Assembly (NCBI GenBank): GCA_964552655.1
Contig: CAZKHG010000015.1
Location: 4,587-68,586 of the forward strand
Length of the DNA stretch: 64,000 nt
Source of the DNA: CAZKHG01 sp964552655
Lineage (GTDB): Bacteria; Bacteroidota; Bacteroidia; Bacteroidales; Tenuifilaceae
Reading direction: 5' to 3'
The notes beneath the pieces are model-generated. The model saw nothing but the letters and a program-made list of their open reading frames with translations, was not told the DNA's origin and ran no database searches. The position numbers were made by a program, and so were the translations under genes. Positions 49,668-58,591 of this stretch are shown here, in pieces; within the stretch, counting starts at the first letter, position 1, and every line of letters begins with the position of its first letter.

Positions 49668-51326
49668 ATGAAAAGAGTATATATTATTATTTCCTTTTTA
49701 TTCCTTATTTTCTATAGCAGTTCTTTAATTGCTCAGGTTAACACTAAACCCAAACCCCCAACATTTAACTATTTAACAATAAATCCCACCACTGGCAATC
49801 CAACCCTGTTTTGGACAGCTCCTGCTTTTGATCCATTATTTCCAGTTCCAACTGGTTATATCATTTATCGAATAATTGATGGGATAAGGGTTGAAATTGC
49901 CAAGGTTGATAATGCAACCTTTTCCTTTACAGACTTAAGTTCAATTTCTGATGTATCGCGACTTACATATACTCTGGCATCTGATGGGCTTAGTGAACCA
50001 AGCCAGCTCACAACCGATCATTCGAATATTTTCCTTCGTTCAGAATACGACAGCTGCAATAAAAAAATCAACCTTATTTGGGATTTGTACCAGGGCTGGA
50101 ACAACAGCGTTATTGCTCCATTTTATGATGTCTATATTGGGGATAACCCGGATTGGGCATCTTTCCAGCTAGCTGCATCGGTTGATAGGTTTAGCGGCAG
50201 GTATATCATTAATAATGTTCAGGAGAACCAGCATTACTATGCCTATGTTACGGCAAAACGAACTGATGCGCCCTACACTACTTTCTCTAATCTTCACCAT
50301 ATTTATACCAAAATGGCCAGGCATCCCAGCTACATCACACTCGATTCAATTATTGCTGAGGATAACGGGAACAGGCTGGCTTTTACCATTGATCCAGTAA
50401 CCGAGTTACGGAGATTTAAAGTTGTTCGCTGGGAGATATCTGATACCAACCGGAGTATTTTTAGCGCCAAGGACACCCTTCACAGGTTTAAAAACCCGAA
50501 TACAATCTCCTATCTTGACCAAAGCGACAGCTGGGCAGCTAGAACAAGGTCATTCCATTACAAAATAGATGCAATGAATGGTTGCATTGTACTGGCAATT
50601 CCGGAAAAAAAGGATACCCTGTTTAAAGTAGTCTCCGTTTCAAACCTGCCAAATACTATCATTACCAAGGTGTATGCTAAAACCAATAAAAATGAGATAA
50701 CCTGGACACCTTTCATAGATACTCTGCGATCTTCCTACAAATCCAACACAGTGAGGTATAAGGTAACAAGATTTGTTGAGCTGAATGGGGTAAATGATTC
50801 CATGAATATTCTCGACAGGTTGATTCCCAACCCGGTAGAACTCTATAAGCGCGATAAAAGTTATAAATATTTAAACAGGGATTTGGTTGATGAATCCGCC
50901 TCTTTTACTGATGATATATCTGATTTTGAATGGAAAGGGTATTCGCAAAAGTTTTGTTACCAGGTTGAAGCAATTGAAACCAACCCAGGTGGCAATCAGG
51001 TAATGCTTAGCCGATCCCGCAAAGTGTGTACAGAGGTAGTTCCCGGGGTAACAATGCCCGATGCCATCAAACCTAAAGATTTCACCGTAGTTAACGGTCA
51101 TGCCCGGAACATGCTTACCCCTGTTATAAATTTTGAGGCCAACTATTCGCTATACATTTACAGCCGCTGGGGTGAAGTTGTTTTTGAGGGCAGAAATCAG
51201 GGATGGGACGGTAAACTACGAAATGGACAATTCGTAAAAGAGGGCACCTATACCTACCGGCTGGTTATAAACACCTTGGGTAACCGGGATGTAATTAAAA
51301 TTGGTAGTGTAACAGTAGTTTACTAG
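49668..51326 (+). CDS. T9SS cargo protein with FnIII-like repeats and gliding-motility C-terminal domain
   Basis: The 552-residue protein has a signal peptide (cleavage near SLIAQ), repeated fibronectin-III-like sandwiches (for example NPTLFWTAPAFDP and NKNEITWTPFID), and a type B sorting domain at the C terminus (LYIYSRWGEVVFEGRNQGWD, then VKEGTYTYRLVI). The domain directs export through the type IX system and surface attachment. It is probably cotranscribed with the M16 pair. Confidence 0.88.
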   Translation: MKRVYIIISFLFLIFYSSSLIAQVNTKPKPPTFNYLTINPTTGNPTLFWTAPAFDPLFPVPTGYIIYRIIDGIRVEIAKVDNATFSFTDLSSISDVSRLTYTLASDGLSEPSQLTTDHSNIFLRSEYDSCNKKINLIWDLYQGWNNSVIAPFYDVYIGDNPDWASFQLAASVDRFSGRYIINNVQENQHYYAYVTAKRTDAPYTTFSNLHHIYTKMARHPSYITLDSIIAEDNGNRLAFTIDPVTELRRFKVVRWEISDTNRSIFSAKDTLHRFKNPNTISYLDQSDSWAARTRSFHYKIDAMNGCIVLAIPEKKDTLFKVVSVSNLPNTIITKVYAKTNKNEITWTPFIDTLRSSYKSNTVRYKVTRFVELNGVNDSMNILDRLIPNPVELYKRDKSYKYLNRDLVDESASFTDDISDFEWKGYSQKFCYQVEAIETNPGGNQVMLSRSRKVCTEVVPGVTMPDAIKPKDFTVVNGHARNMLTPVINFEANYSLYIYSRWGEVVFEGRNQGWDGKLRNGQFVKEGTYTYRLVINTLGNRDVIKIGSVTVVY

Positions 51327-51435
51327 CCACTTACCTCTGGTAAATTAACACTGATAAAAAACCAAAACCAAAATTCCCGTTTTTTAGCTACTTTTATGTA
51401 TATTTTATATTTTGTTTTAAGATCTAATTCAAAGT

Positions 51436-53688
51436 ATGCACCTTCAAACAGAAGAGGAAAAAATTCTTATTCAGCAACGCTATGATGATCTGCTAAAGAG
51501 TTGTGTACGATGCAACTCTGAGGAGGATTATCAGCTTATCCAAAAAGCATTTAACCTTGCCAACGAAGCCCATAAAGGGGTTCGCAGGAAATCGGGAGAG
51601 CCCTATATAATTCATCCCATTGCTGTGGCAAAAATTGTTACCGCCGAGATCGGACTTGGGGCAAAATCCATCGCCTGTGCCCTGATGCACGATGTGGTGG
51701 AAGATACTGATTACACTGTAGAAGATATCGAACGGTTATTTGGACCTAAAATCGCCTCTATTATAGATGGGTTGACCAAGATAGCCGGAGTATTTGACGC
51801 TAACTCATCGCTTCAAGCCGAGAATTTCCGAAAAATGCTACTAACCTTAACGGACGATATCAGGGTTATCCTTATCAAGCTAGCTGACAGGCTGCACAAC
51901 ATGCGTACCCTCGACTCGCTGGCTCCAAATAAACAAATGAAAATTGCCGGTGAAACCATATACCTTTACGCCCCGTTGGCTCACCGTTTGGGTCTATATT
52001 CCATTAAGTCCGAACTCGAAGATTTAAGCCTAAAGTACCGCTTCCCTCAAATTTATGAGGATATCAAATCGAGAATTATTGATAGCGAGAAACGCAGGAT
52101 CCAAAATATCAACCATTTCTCTTTACCGATAATAAAAAAACTGGAAGAGAACAATATCGATTTTGAGATAAATGGCCGTCCAAAATCTATTTACTCAATA
52201 TGGAAAAAAATTCAGACAAAAAATGTAACATTCGATGATATCTACGATTTACTGGCTATACGAATTGTATTTAACCCCTACCCACATATCCCGGAGAAAA
52301 CCCAGTGCTGGCATATCTACTCCCTTATTACCGATATTTACAAACCCAAACCCGATCGTATCCGCGATTGGGTAAGCACACCAAAGGCGAATGGTTACGA
52401 AGCTCTCCATTGCACGGTTATGGGCCCTAATGGGCAATGGGTTGAAGTTCAGATACGAACCCGGCGTATGGATGAGATTGCCGAAAGGGGTTTTGCCGCC
52501 CATTGGAAATACAAGGGTACAGATTCTACCAGCCAGGAAAACGAGCTGGATAAATGGATTAAACGGGTTCGCGAAATGCTGGAAAGCCCCGAAGCCAATG
52601 CCCTTGAATTCCTAGATGAGTTTAAGCTAAACTTGTTCTCATCAGAAATTGTGGTTTTTACCCCAAAAGGTGAAACAAAAACCCTCCCCAAAGGTGCTAC
52701 AGCTCTGGACTTTGCATACGAGATCCATTCTGAAATTGGCAACAAAGCCATTGGAGCTAAAATCAACCATAAGCTGGTTTCCCTTAGCCATGAGCTGAAC
52801 AGCGGCGACCAGGTTGAAATAATTACAGCCACTACCCAAAAACCAAGTTGGGAGTCGCTGAATTATGTCTTTACTGCCAAAGCAAAAACCGCAATCAAAT
52901 CCGCACTTAAAGCTGAAACAAAGAACAGAACTGAAAAAGGACAAAATCTTCTGGAAGAAAAGCTGGCTGAACTGGGAATAACCCCATCATCCAGAGTTTT
53001 TAAAAAGATTTTACCTGCATACGATGTAGTCACCAAAGACGAGCTTTACAGCAAGATTGGTTCCGGGTTAATTACCCTGAATGACCTGAAAAAAATCCTC
53101 AAAAAGAATACTAAAAGTAAATGGATCCGATACTGGGGACTCCAGCTATCCAAAACATCAAAAAAAGATGATGATGACGAGATAGAGGAATTTGAACCCG
53201 AAAAACAGAAGATTGATTTTAAGAAACCATACCTTTTAAGGGAAACGCAAGGTGAAGAATCCCCCTCGTACCTGGTAGCCAGGTGCTGTAACCCAATACC
53301 TGGTGACGATGTAATCGGGTTCATCACCCCCGAGGAAAATGTAATTATCCATAAGGCCACCTGCGTGGAGGCCATCCGGCTGATGTCCCAACACGGCGAT
53401 AAAATCGTATCTGCAAAATGGACCACCCATAAAATCCTTTCCTTTTTGGCCAGGATTGAGGTCAGAGGAATGGACCGGATTGGGATTCTGAGCGAGCTGA
53501 TTAAAGTAATCTCGGATGAACTACGGGTAAATATCCGTAAACTCAACATTGAGAGCCACGATGGGATATTCGAGAGCAATATTGACCTTTACGTCCATAA
53601 TGCAACCGACCTGAATAACCTGATTATGGATCTGATGAAGATCAAGGGCATCGATACGGTTAAAAGAGTCGAAAAATTCGATGAGTAA
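51436..53688 (+). CDS. rsh: Bifunctional (p)ppGpp synthetase/hydrolase (RelA/SpoT homologue)
   Basis: The 750-residue protein has the HD hydrolase domain (ALMHDVVEDTDYT and LADRLHNMRTLDSL intact), the synthetase domain (GRPKSIYSIWKKI, DLLAIRIVF), TGS (VVFTPKGETKTLPKGATALD), a helical/zinc-finger-like segment (ARCCNPIPGDDVIGFI) and a C-terminal ACT domain (RGMDRIGILSELIKVISD). Both activities look intact. It makes and degrades the starvation signal. The order rsh-fur-purA is seen in other Bacteroidota. Confidence 0.95.
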   Translation: MHLQTEEEKILIQQRYDDLLKSCVRCNSEEDYQLIQKAFNLANEAHKGVRRKSGEPYIIHPIAVAKIVTAEIGLGAKSIACALMHDVVEDTDYTVEDIERLFGPKIASIIDGLTKIAGVFDANSSLQAENFRKMLLTLTDDIRVILIKLADRLHNMRTLDSLAPNKQMKIAGETIYLYAPLAHRLGLYSIKSELEDLSLKYRFPQIYEDIKSRIIDSEKRRIQNINHFSLPIIKKLEENNIDFEINGRPKSIYSIWKKIQTKNVTFDDIYDLLAIRIVFNPYPHIPEKTQCWHIYSLITDIYKPKPDRIRDWVSTPKANGYEALHCTVMGPNGQWVEVQIRTRRMDEIAERGFAAHWKYKGTDSTSQENELDKWIKRVREMLESPEANALEFLDEFKLNLFSSEIVVFTPKGETKTLPKGATALDFAYEIHSEIGNKAIGAKINHKLVSLSHELNSGDQVEIITATTQKPSWESLNYVFTAKAKTAIKSALKAETKNRTEKGQNLLEEKLAELGITPSSRVFKKILPAYDVVTKDELYSKIGSGLITLNDLKKILKKNTKSKWIRYWGLQLSKTSKKDDDDEIEEFEPEKQKIDFKKPYLLRETQGEESPSYLVARCCNPIPGDDVIGFITPEENVIIHKATCVEAIRLMSQHGDKIVSAKWTTHKILSFLARIEVRGMDRIGILSELIKVISDELRVNIRKLNIESHDGIFESNIDLYVHNATDLNNLIMDLMKIKGIDTVKRVEKFDE

Positions 53689-53780
53689 ACTATTTTAGTT
53701 GTTAGCTGTTAATTAGCTGATTACTTTTTCAAAAAGTTAGGAAAAAATTACTTATTTTTATCCGATCTAATTAAATATTT

Positions 53781-54245
53781 ATGGGTTGCATCAGCACAAA
53801 AGATACAGTTAAAAAGATATTTATTGATTTCCTGGAACGAAAGGGGCACCGTAAAACCCCTGAACGGTTTGCCATTCTGGATGAGATTTACAATCACGAA
53901 GGTCACTTTGATATTGAAACCCTTTATATCTACATGAAAAACAAGAAATACAGGGTTAGCAGGGCCACACTTTACAATACCATTGAAATTTTACTTGAAT
54001 GCGGGCTGGTGATTAAGCACCAGTTTGGCAAGAATATAGCTCAGTTCGAGAAAGCATACGAATGTAAACAGCACGATCACCTGATATGCACCCGGTGCGG
54101 TAAGGTGATTGAGTTTTGTGATCCCAGAATTCAGGAAATCCAGAATACCGCAGGCAAAACAATGAATTTCAGGATTTCGCACCATTCACTATACCTTTAT
54201 GGCACTTGCCAGGAATGCTTTGAGGAGCTGGAAAATAACAGCTAG
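53781..54245 (+). CDS. fur: Fur-family metal-responsive transcriptional repressor
   Basis: The 154-residue protein has the winged helix (RKTPERFAILDEIYNHEGHF, then VSRATLYNTIEILLECGLV) and the metal sites HDHLICTRCGKVIEF and YGTCQECFEEL, the two CxxC pairs of a structural zinc. The family regulates iron, zinc or peroxide genes; which of these cannot be told from sequence. Confidence 0.88.
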   Translation: MGCISTKDTVKKIFIDFLERKGHRKTPERFAILDEIYNHEGHFDIETLYIYMKNKKYRVSRATLYNTIEILLECGLVIKHQFGKNIAQFEKAYECKQHDHLICTRCGKVIEFCDPRIQEIQNTAGKTMNFRISHHSLYLYGTCQECFEELENNS

Positions 54246-54276
54246 TAGTTGTTCCGCAAAATATTTTCAACAGCAA

Positions 54277-54305
54277 AAAATATCAACAGTATATGTTGAT
54301 ATTTT
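54277..54305. promoter_or_regulatory. 12-bp inverted repeat between fur and purA
   Basis: AAAATATCAACA, loop GTATA and TGTTGATATTTT form a perfect inverted repeat 32 bases after fur and 70 bases before purA. It may be a low-GC terminator for fur or a regulator-binding site. Confidence 0.45.
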
Positions 54306-54374
54306 CATTTAATGGCACCCCAAAAAATTGTATCTTTATCTGCTTTTTAAAGAAAATCTTAAACCATTTATGCT

Positions 54375-55643
54375 ATGAAAGTTGATGTTCTGTTAGGCCT
54401 TCAGTGGGGGGATGAAGGCAAAGGTAAAGTTGTGGATGTCCTTACCCCAAACTACGATGTAATAGCCCGTTTCCAGGGAGGCCCAAACGCCGGGCATTCC
54501 CTTGAATTCAAGAACATTAAACACGTTCTCCATACTATTCCCTCGGGAATATTTCATCCTGATAAACTCAATATTATTGGCAATGGGGTAGTAATTGATC
54601 CAATAATATTTGCAAAAGAGGTTGAAACCCTTGCTAAAATGGGTGTAAACCCAGTGAAAACGGTTCAAATATCAAAAAAAGCCCATTTGATCCTACCATC
54701 ACACCGTGAGCTGGATGCCGCATCAGAAGCGGCAAAGGGGAAAGGGAAAATCGGTTCTACCCTAAAAGGAATTGGTCCAACCTACATGGATAAAACCGGT
54801 CGTAACGGCCTGCGGGTTGGCGATATTCTAAGAACTGACTTTAAGGATCGTTACAACATCCTCAAGAACAAGCACAAAGATATTCTTCGGCAGTACGAGT
54901 ATCGAAGCGACATTGAACGTCACGAAAAGGAGTGGTTTAAAGGAATTGAGGTGATGAAAGGGTTCGAACTCATTGACTCAGAATATACCATAAACTCACT
55001 ACTCCATAATGGTAAGAGGATTCTGGCAGAAGGCGCACAGGGAGCATTGCTTGATATTGATTTTGGTTCTTACCCCTACGTAACCTCATCAAATACTATT
55101 TGTGCCGGTGCATGTACCGGACTGGGGCTTGCCCCGCAAAAAATTGGTGAGGTGATTGGTATTTTCAAGGCCTATTGCACCAGGGTTGGTTCCGGCCCCT
55201 TCCCCACTGAACTGGAAAATTCCATCGGCGAGGAAATTCGGAAAATTGGGGTTGAGTTTGGGGCTACAACTGGCCGTCCGAGGCGATGTGGCTGGCTCGA
55301 TCTGGTTGCACTTAAGTATGCCATCATGCTAAACGGGGTTACATCCCTGATCATGATGAAGGCTGATGTACTGGATACCTTTGAAACCATCTATGTGGCT
55401 ACAGCCTATAAGATCAATGGCAAAATCACTTCAACCATACCCTATGAAATTGATCTGCCCATTGAACCAGTTTACAAAGAGTTCAAAGGATGGAAAACAA
55501 ACATTACCAGCTTGAAAAAAGAATCAGAGCTACCTGTTGCCCTGTTGGATTACATTAAATTTATAGAAAGCGAAACCGGAATCCCAATAAATATAGTTTC
55601 AGTTGGACCAGACAGGGATGCAACGATAATCAGAAAAAGTTGA
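54375..55643 (+). CDS. purA: Adenylosuccinate synthetase
   Basis: The 422-residue enzyme makes adenylosuccinate from IMP, aspartate and GTP in AMP synthesis. The P-loop-like GLQWGDEGKGKVVDVL, the GGPNAGHS segment, GSTLKGIGPTYMDKTGRNGLR, and ATTGRPRRCGWLD are all present. Length is normal. A strong terminator for this gene lies inside the facing gene. Confidence 0.96.
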   Translation: MKVDVLLGLQWGDEGKGKVVDVLTPNYDVIARFQGGPNAGHSLEFKNIKHVLHTIPSGIFHPDKLNIIGNGVVIDPIIFAKEVETLAKMGVNPVKTVQISKKAHLILPSHRELDAASEAAKGKGKIGSTLKGIGPTYMDKTGRNGLRVGDILRTDFKDRYNILKNKHKDILRQYEYRSDIERHEKEWFKGIEVMKGFELIDSEYTINSLLHNGKRILAEGAQGALLDIDFGSYPYVTSSNTICAGACTGLGLAPQKIGEVIGIFKAYCTRVGSGPFPTELENSIGEEIRKIGVEFGATTGRPRRCGWLDLVALKYAIMLNGVTSLIMMKADVLDTFETIYVATAYKINGKITSTIPYEIDLPIEPVYKEFKGWKTNITSLKKESELPVALLDYIKFIESETGIPINIVSVGPDRDATIIRKS

Positions 55644-55653
55644 TACAATTTAC

Positions 55654-56343
55654 CTAATGTTTTACTTCAAATTTTAACATGGGGAATTTTTCATCGGGCA
55701 GCTCCAAAGAGCTGCCTTTTATTTTAGGTAAATAATTGGTTAACTCCCAGAGTAAAACAAAATTGCCATCCTCGTTTATATGCTTCTCGATTAATGGAAT
55801 ACCCAAATTTTGATAGCTTATTAAACTGGTATCTGCAACCGTTATTCTTAAAGTGGCATTCTGAAGGCTAACATTGTAAGCGGTTACAGGTCCCCATGTT
55901 CGTAAATCACCATTAATACCAGACCTTCCCTTATACTCCAATTCTACAGTAAGGGGAAAATTAATTTTGGAATTACTTTCATTCACAAGTTTAAAACATC
56001 TTCCTTGCAATTGATCAACAGAGGTAACATCAACCTGTGCATTTTTAACCCGTTTCCCGTTGAAATCGTAAACCTTCAACCTGATGCTTTTCTGAATATC
56101 GCTATAAGTTAAAATTCCACATAAAATAAAATGGTTAAATGCATCTTTATCCAGAAAAGTAACCACCATGTTTTCTGCAACATCAATTCTATCAGTATCA
56201 TATATCTTGATATCAACAACATTCCTTCGGACTACCCATTCGGTGTTTTTAATAAGAGATTCTGGAATTGTTGAAACATTCCATTGTGCTAAAGCGGCAA
56301 ACCATGACCCAATGAAAAAAGTAGTACAGATAATGCTTTTCAT
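55654..56343 (-). CDS. DUF3857-like secreted protein without transglutaminase domain
   Basis: The 229-residue protein has a signal peptide (MKSIICTTFF, cleavage near ALAQ) and resembles the N-terminal beta domain of DUF3857/transglutaminase-like Bacteroidota proteins (SLIKNTEWVVRRNVVDIKIY and KVYDFNGKRVKNA). It stops before any transglutaminase core, so it is a free-standing version or a shortened relative. The ATG at 56343 is preferred to the GTG at 56358. Function is unknown. Confidence 0.65.
   Translation of the reverse strand: MKSIICTTFFIGSWFAALAQWNVSTIPESLIKNTEWVVRRNVVDIKIYDTDRIDVAENMVVTFLDKDAFNHFILCGILTYSDIQKSIRLKVYDFNGKRVKNAQVDVTSVDQLQGRCFKLVNESNSKINFPLTVELEYKGRSGINGDLRTWGPVTAYNVSLQNATLRITVADTSLISYQNLGIPLIEKHINEDGNFVLLWELTNYLPKIKGSSLELPDEKFPMLKFEVKH
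55697..55724 (+). terminator. purA terminator embedded in the facing coding region
   Basis: GGCAGCTC, loop CAAA and GAGCTGCC form a perfect 8-bp stem followed by TTTTATTTT on the plus strand, 54 bases after the purA stop. On the minus strand it encodes KGSSLELPDE of the next gene. Confidence 0.8.
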
Positions 56344-56380
56344 ATAATTCAAATTCACAACAACCTAGAAACAAAAAAGA

Positions 56381-56406
56381 AAAACGCCCATAATTCAGGG
56401 CGTTTT
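56381..56406 (-). terminator. Hairpin between the MFS and DUF3857-like genes
   Basis: AAAACGCCC, an eight-base loop and GGGCGTTTT form a 9-bp stem. On the minus strand it follows the MFS gene by 20 bases and ends in TTTTTCTTTTTTG. Confidence 0.8.
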
Positions 56407-56425
56407 ATAATCAACAAATAAATTA

Positions 56426-57820
56426 CTATTTTTTGATGTTAGGTAATTCCAAACCATACCCCTTTTTCCTGTCCTCTGCTTTAAGCAGGTATGCAAAAAC
56501 AATGGCAAGAAGACCAAACCCGGTAAAAATTGCCATGGGTAATGTATAATTGTAAGTGTTAACAGTTAACCCATCGAGAATTTTCTGCCCTGTAACACAG
56601 TACTTATCGAGAACCCAACCAATTAACGCAGGCACTAACATTAAGCCGACATTCTGAACCAGGAATATTAATGCGTAAGCAGTTCCCAGCTGATTTTCGG
56701 GGATAATTTTTGGAACTGATGGCCACATGGCCGAAGGAACAAGGGAAAATCCAATTCCTAGGATTATGATCAAAATTATAGCAATTAACCAATGGTTTAA
56801 GAATGGGATGGTAAACATGGTGTGAACAAAAATAATCAGGGCAGCACCAATTAGCATAATTGTAGCCCCTTTACCTTTCCTGTCGTAAAGATTTCCAAAG
56901 AAAGGTGTCAAGAGAATCGTCCCAAAAGGCAACATGGAGGGGATCAAACCTGCCAGCTCATTTGAAATTCCGAATTTATTTACCATTAAATCTGATGCAT
57001 ATTTCAGGAATGGGAATACAGCAGAATAAAACAGAACACAAAGAATAGCAATATACCACCAACCTTTATTTGTAAGGATGTTTCCAATATCTGATAAACG
57101 GAAAGCTTCTTCTTCAACCTTATTCTGGTTTGCGGCATCGGCCTCGGCCTGGGAAGCATCCAGCTTTTTATCCATGAAAGTATAAATAAAGAAGGCAATT
57201 AACCCAATACAAAGCATAATAAGGCAAACCAGAATGGGTGCTGAAACAGTATGAAATACTTTAGCAATTGGGACAGATGTAGATAATGCCAAAGCGGTAC
57301 CTAAACGTGCTGTAGCCATCTCAAGCCCCATTGCCAATGCCAACTCTTTGCCTTTAAACCACTTAACTATGATTTTTGAAACGGTTATCCCGGCTACTTC
57401 AACCCCTACGCCAAAGATTGCAAAACCGATTGCAGCCATAAAAACCTGGGCTTTTACATCCCAAAATAATAGGTGCCACATTTGCCCATCAAGGGTGTGA
57501 GTGGAAACAGCCCAGTACTTGATTGAAGTACCAATTACCATTATGGAAGCAGCCATTAATCCGGTAAAACGAACACCCATTTTATCCAGAATAATGCCAC
57601 CTACTAAAAGCATTAAAAGGAATACATTAAACCATCCGTATGCGCTGGTGAAAAAACCATACTCAGAGCTATCCCAACCGAGTTGTCCTTCGAGTAAGCC
57701 CTTAAGCGGAGCCATCACATCGGTTAAGTAATAACCGCATAGCATAGTAAATGCTACAACTGCCAAAGCAGTCCATCTGGCTGCCGCAGAATCGCGCAAA
57801 GTTTTCCTAATTTGTTCCAT
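56426..57820 (-). CDS. Major facilitator superfamily transporter
   Basis: The 464-residue protein has 12 predicted membrane helices in two halves separated by a charged loop near 220-245 (DKKLDASQAEADAANQNKVE). The inter-helix motif GGIILDKMGVRFTG matches the MFS loop 2-3 signature and GNLYDRKGKGATIM its second-half copy. The substrate is not clear from sequence. It is monocistronic. Confidence 0.85.
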   Translation of the reverse strand: MEQIRKTLRDSAAARWTALAVVAFTMLCGYYLTDVMAPLKGLLEGQLGWDSSEYGFFTSAYGWFNVFLLMLLVGGIILDKMGVRFTGLMAASIMVIGTSIKYWAVSTHTLDGQMWHLLFWDVKAQVFMAAIGFAIFGVGVEVAGITVSKIIVKWFKGKELALAMGLEMATARLGTALALSTSVPIAKVFHTVSAPILVCLIMLCIGLIAFFIYTFMDKKLDASQAEADAANQNKVEEEAFRLSDIGNILTNKGWWYIAILCVLFYSAVFPFLKYASDLMVNKFGISNELAGLIPSMLPFGTILLTPFFGNLYDRKGKGATIMLIGAALIIFVHTMFTIPFLNHWLIAIILIIILGIGFSLVPSAMWPSVPKIIPENQLGTAYALIFLVQNVGLMLVPALIGWVLDKYCVTGQKILDGLTVNTYNYTLPMAIFTGFGLLAIVFAYLLKAEDRKKGYGLELPNIKK

Positions 57821-57942
57821 AAAAGATTATAAGTATTATTATTTGAATTTAATTTCTTGTTTTTTTAACCCCACAAATAAAATCAAAATATTATTCTTTT
57901 CCTATGTTAGATATCAGCATAAAAAATAATTAACAAATGAAA

Positions 57943-57966
57943 AGAGCAATGGCAATCCATTGCTCT
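57943..57966 (-). terminator. Terminator of the SPOR lipoprotein gene
   Basis: AGAGCAATGG, loop CAAT and CCATTGCTCT form a perfect 10-bp stem. On the minus strand it is followed by TTTCATTTG, 37 bases after the SPOR gene. Confidence 0.75.
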
Positions 57967-58002
57967 AACACAGAAGCATTATCTAAAACTAATGATTTCC
58001 TG

Positions 58003-58443
58003 CTAGTTAGCTTCGTAAACCCAGAGTTCTATGGGCTCTTCTTTCCCCTCATTAATTTTGTTGATCTCCCTGAATGCCTTGCTGTAGGTATCAAAAGAGG
58101 CAATTGAAACCATCCTGAAACCATTGGGTGACTCAACAATTTTAGCATTATTAAATCCCATGTTGGCTACTTCCTTTTGCCAGTTATCGGCATTGGTTGG
58201 AACCTTAAAACTCCCGATGATAACATGGAATTTATTCATAGCCATGTATTCCTGAACCCTGCGTAGGGAATCCTGCTGGGCTTGTAACTTTGCAGCCGCA
58301 ACAGCTTCTGCATTTTTAATGCTATCCTGTTTTGCTTGCCAGGCTGCTGTAGTATCTACTTCATTCCCTTTATTGCCTTTAAAATACTTACAGCCAGGCA
58401 TTACAAATGCCAGAACTAGAATAAGGATTAATAGTTTTTTCAT
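58003..58443 (-). CDS. SPOR-domain lipoprotein
   Basis: The 146-residue protein has a lipoprotein signal (lipobox MPGC), a short helix rich in Ala, Gln and Lys (about 35-68) that may be a coiled coil, and a C-terminal SPOR domain (KFHVIIGSFKVPTNADNWQK, then GFRMVSIASFDTYSKA). SPOR domains bind glycan strands stripped of peptides and recruit proteins to division sites. Confidence 0.88.
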   Translation of the reverse strand: MKKLLILILVLAFVMPGCKYFKGNKGNEVDTTAAWQAKQDSIKNAEAVAAAKLQAQQDSLRRVQEYMAMNKFHVIIGSFKVPTNADNWQKEVANMGFNNAKIVESPNGFRMVSIASFDTYSKAFREINKINEGKEEPIELWVYEAN

Positions 58444-58591
58444 GGTTATTAGGTAATTTTTCAGGAAACCAAATTACAAAAAAAAAGTATTCCCCAAGGT
58501 TTTCCCTTAATAATATTAATTAAATGATTATCAACAATTAATAAAACTTATCAACCACCAACTTGGTAAACGGCTGATTTATTTGCTTTTA

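Noticed and set aside
53695..53740. Further heptamer array after rsh
   Set aside because: GTTGTTAGCTGTTAATTAGC resembles the heptamers but has no regular 7-base period.
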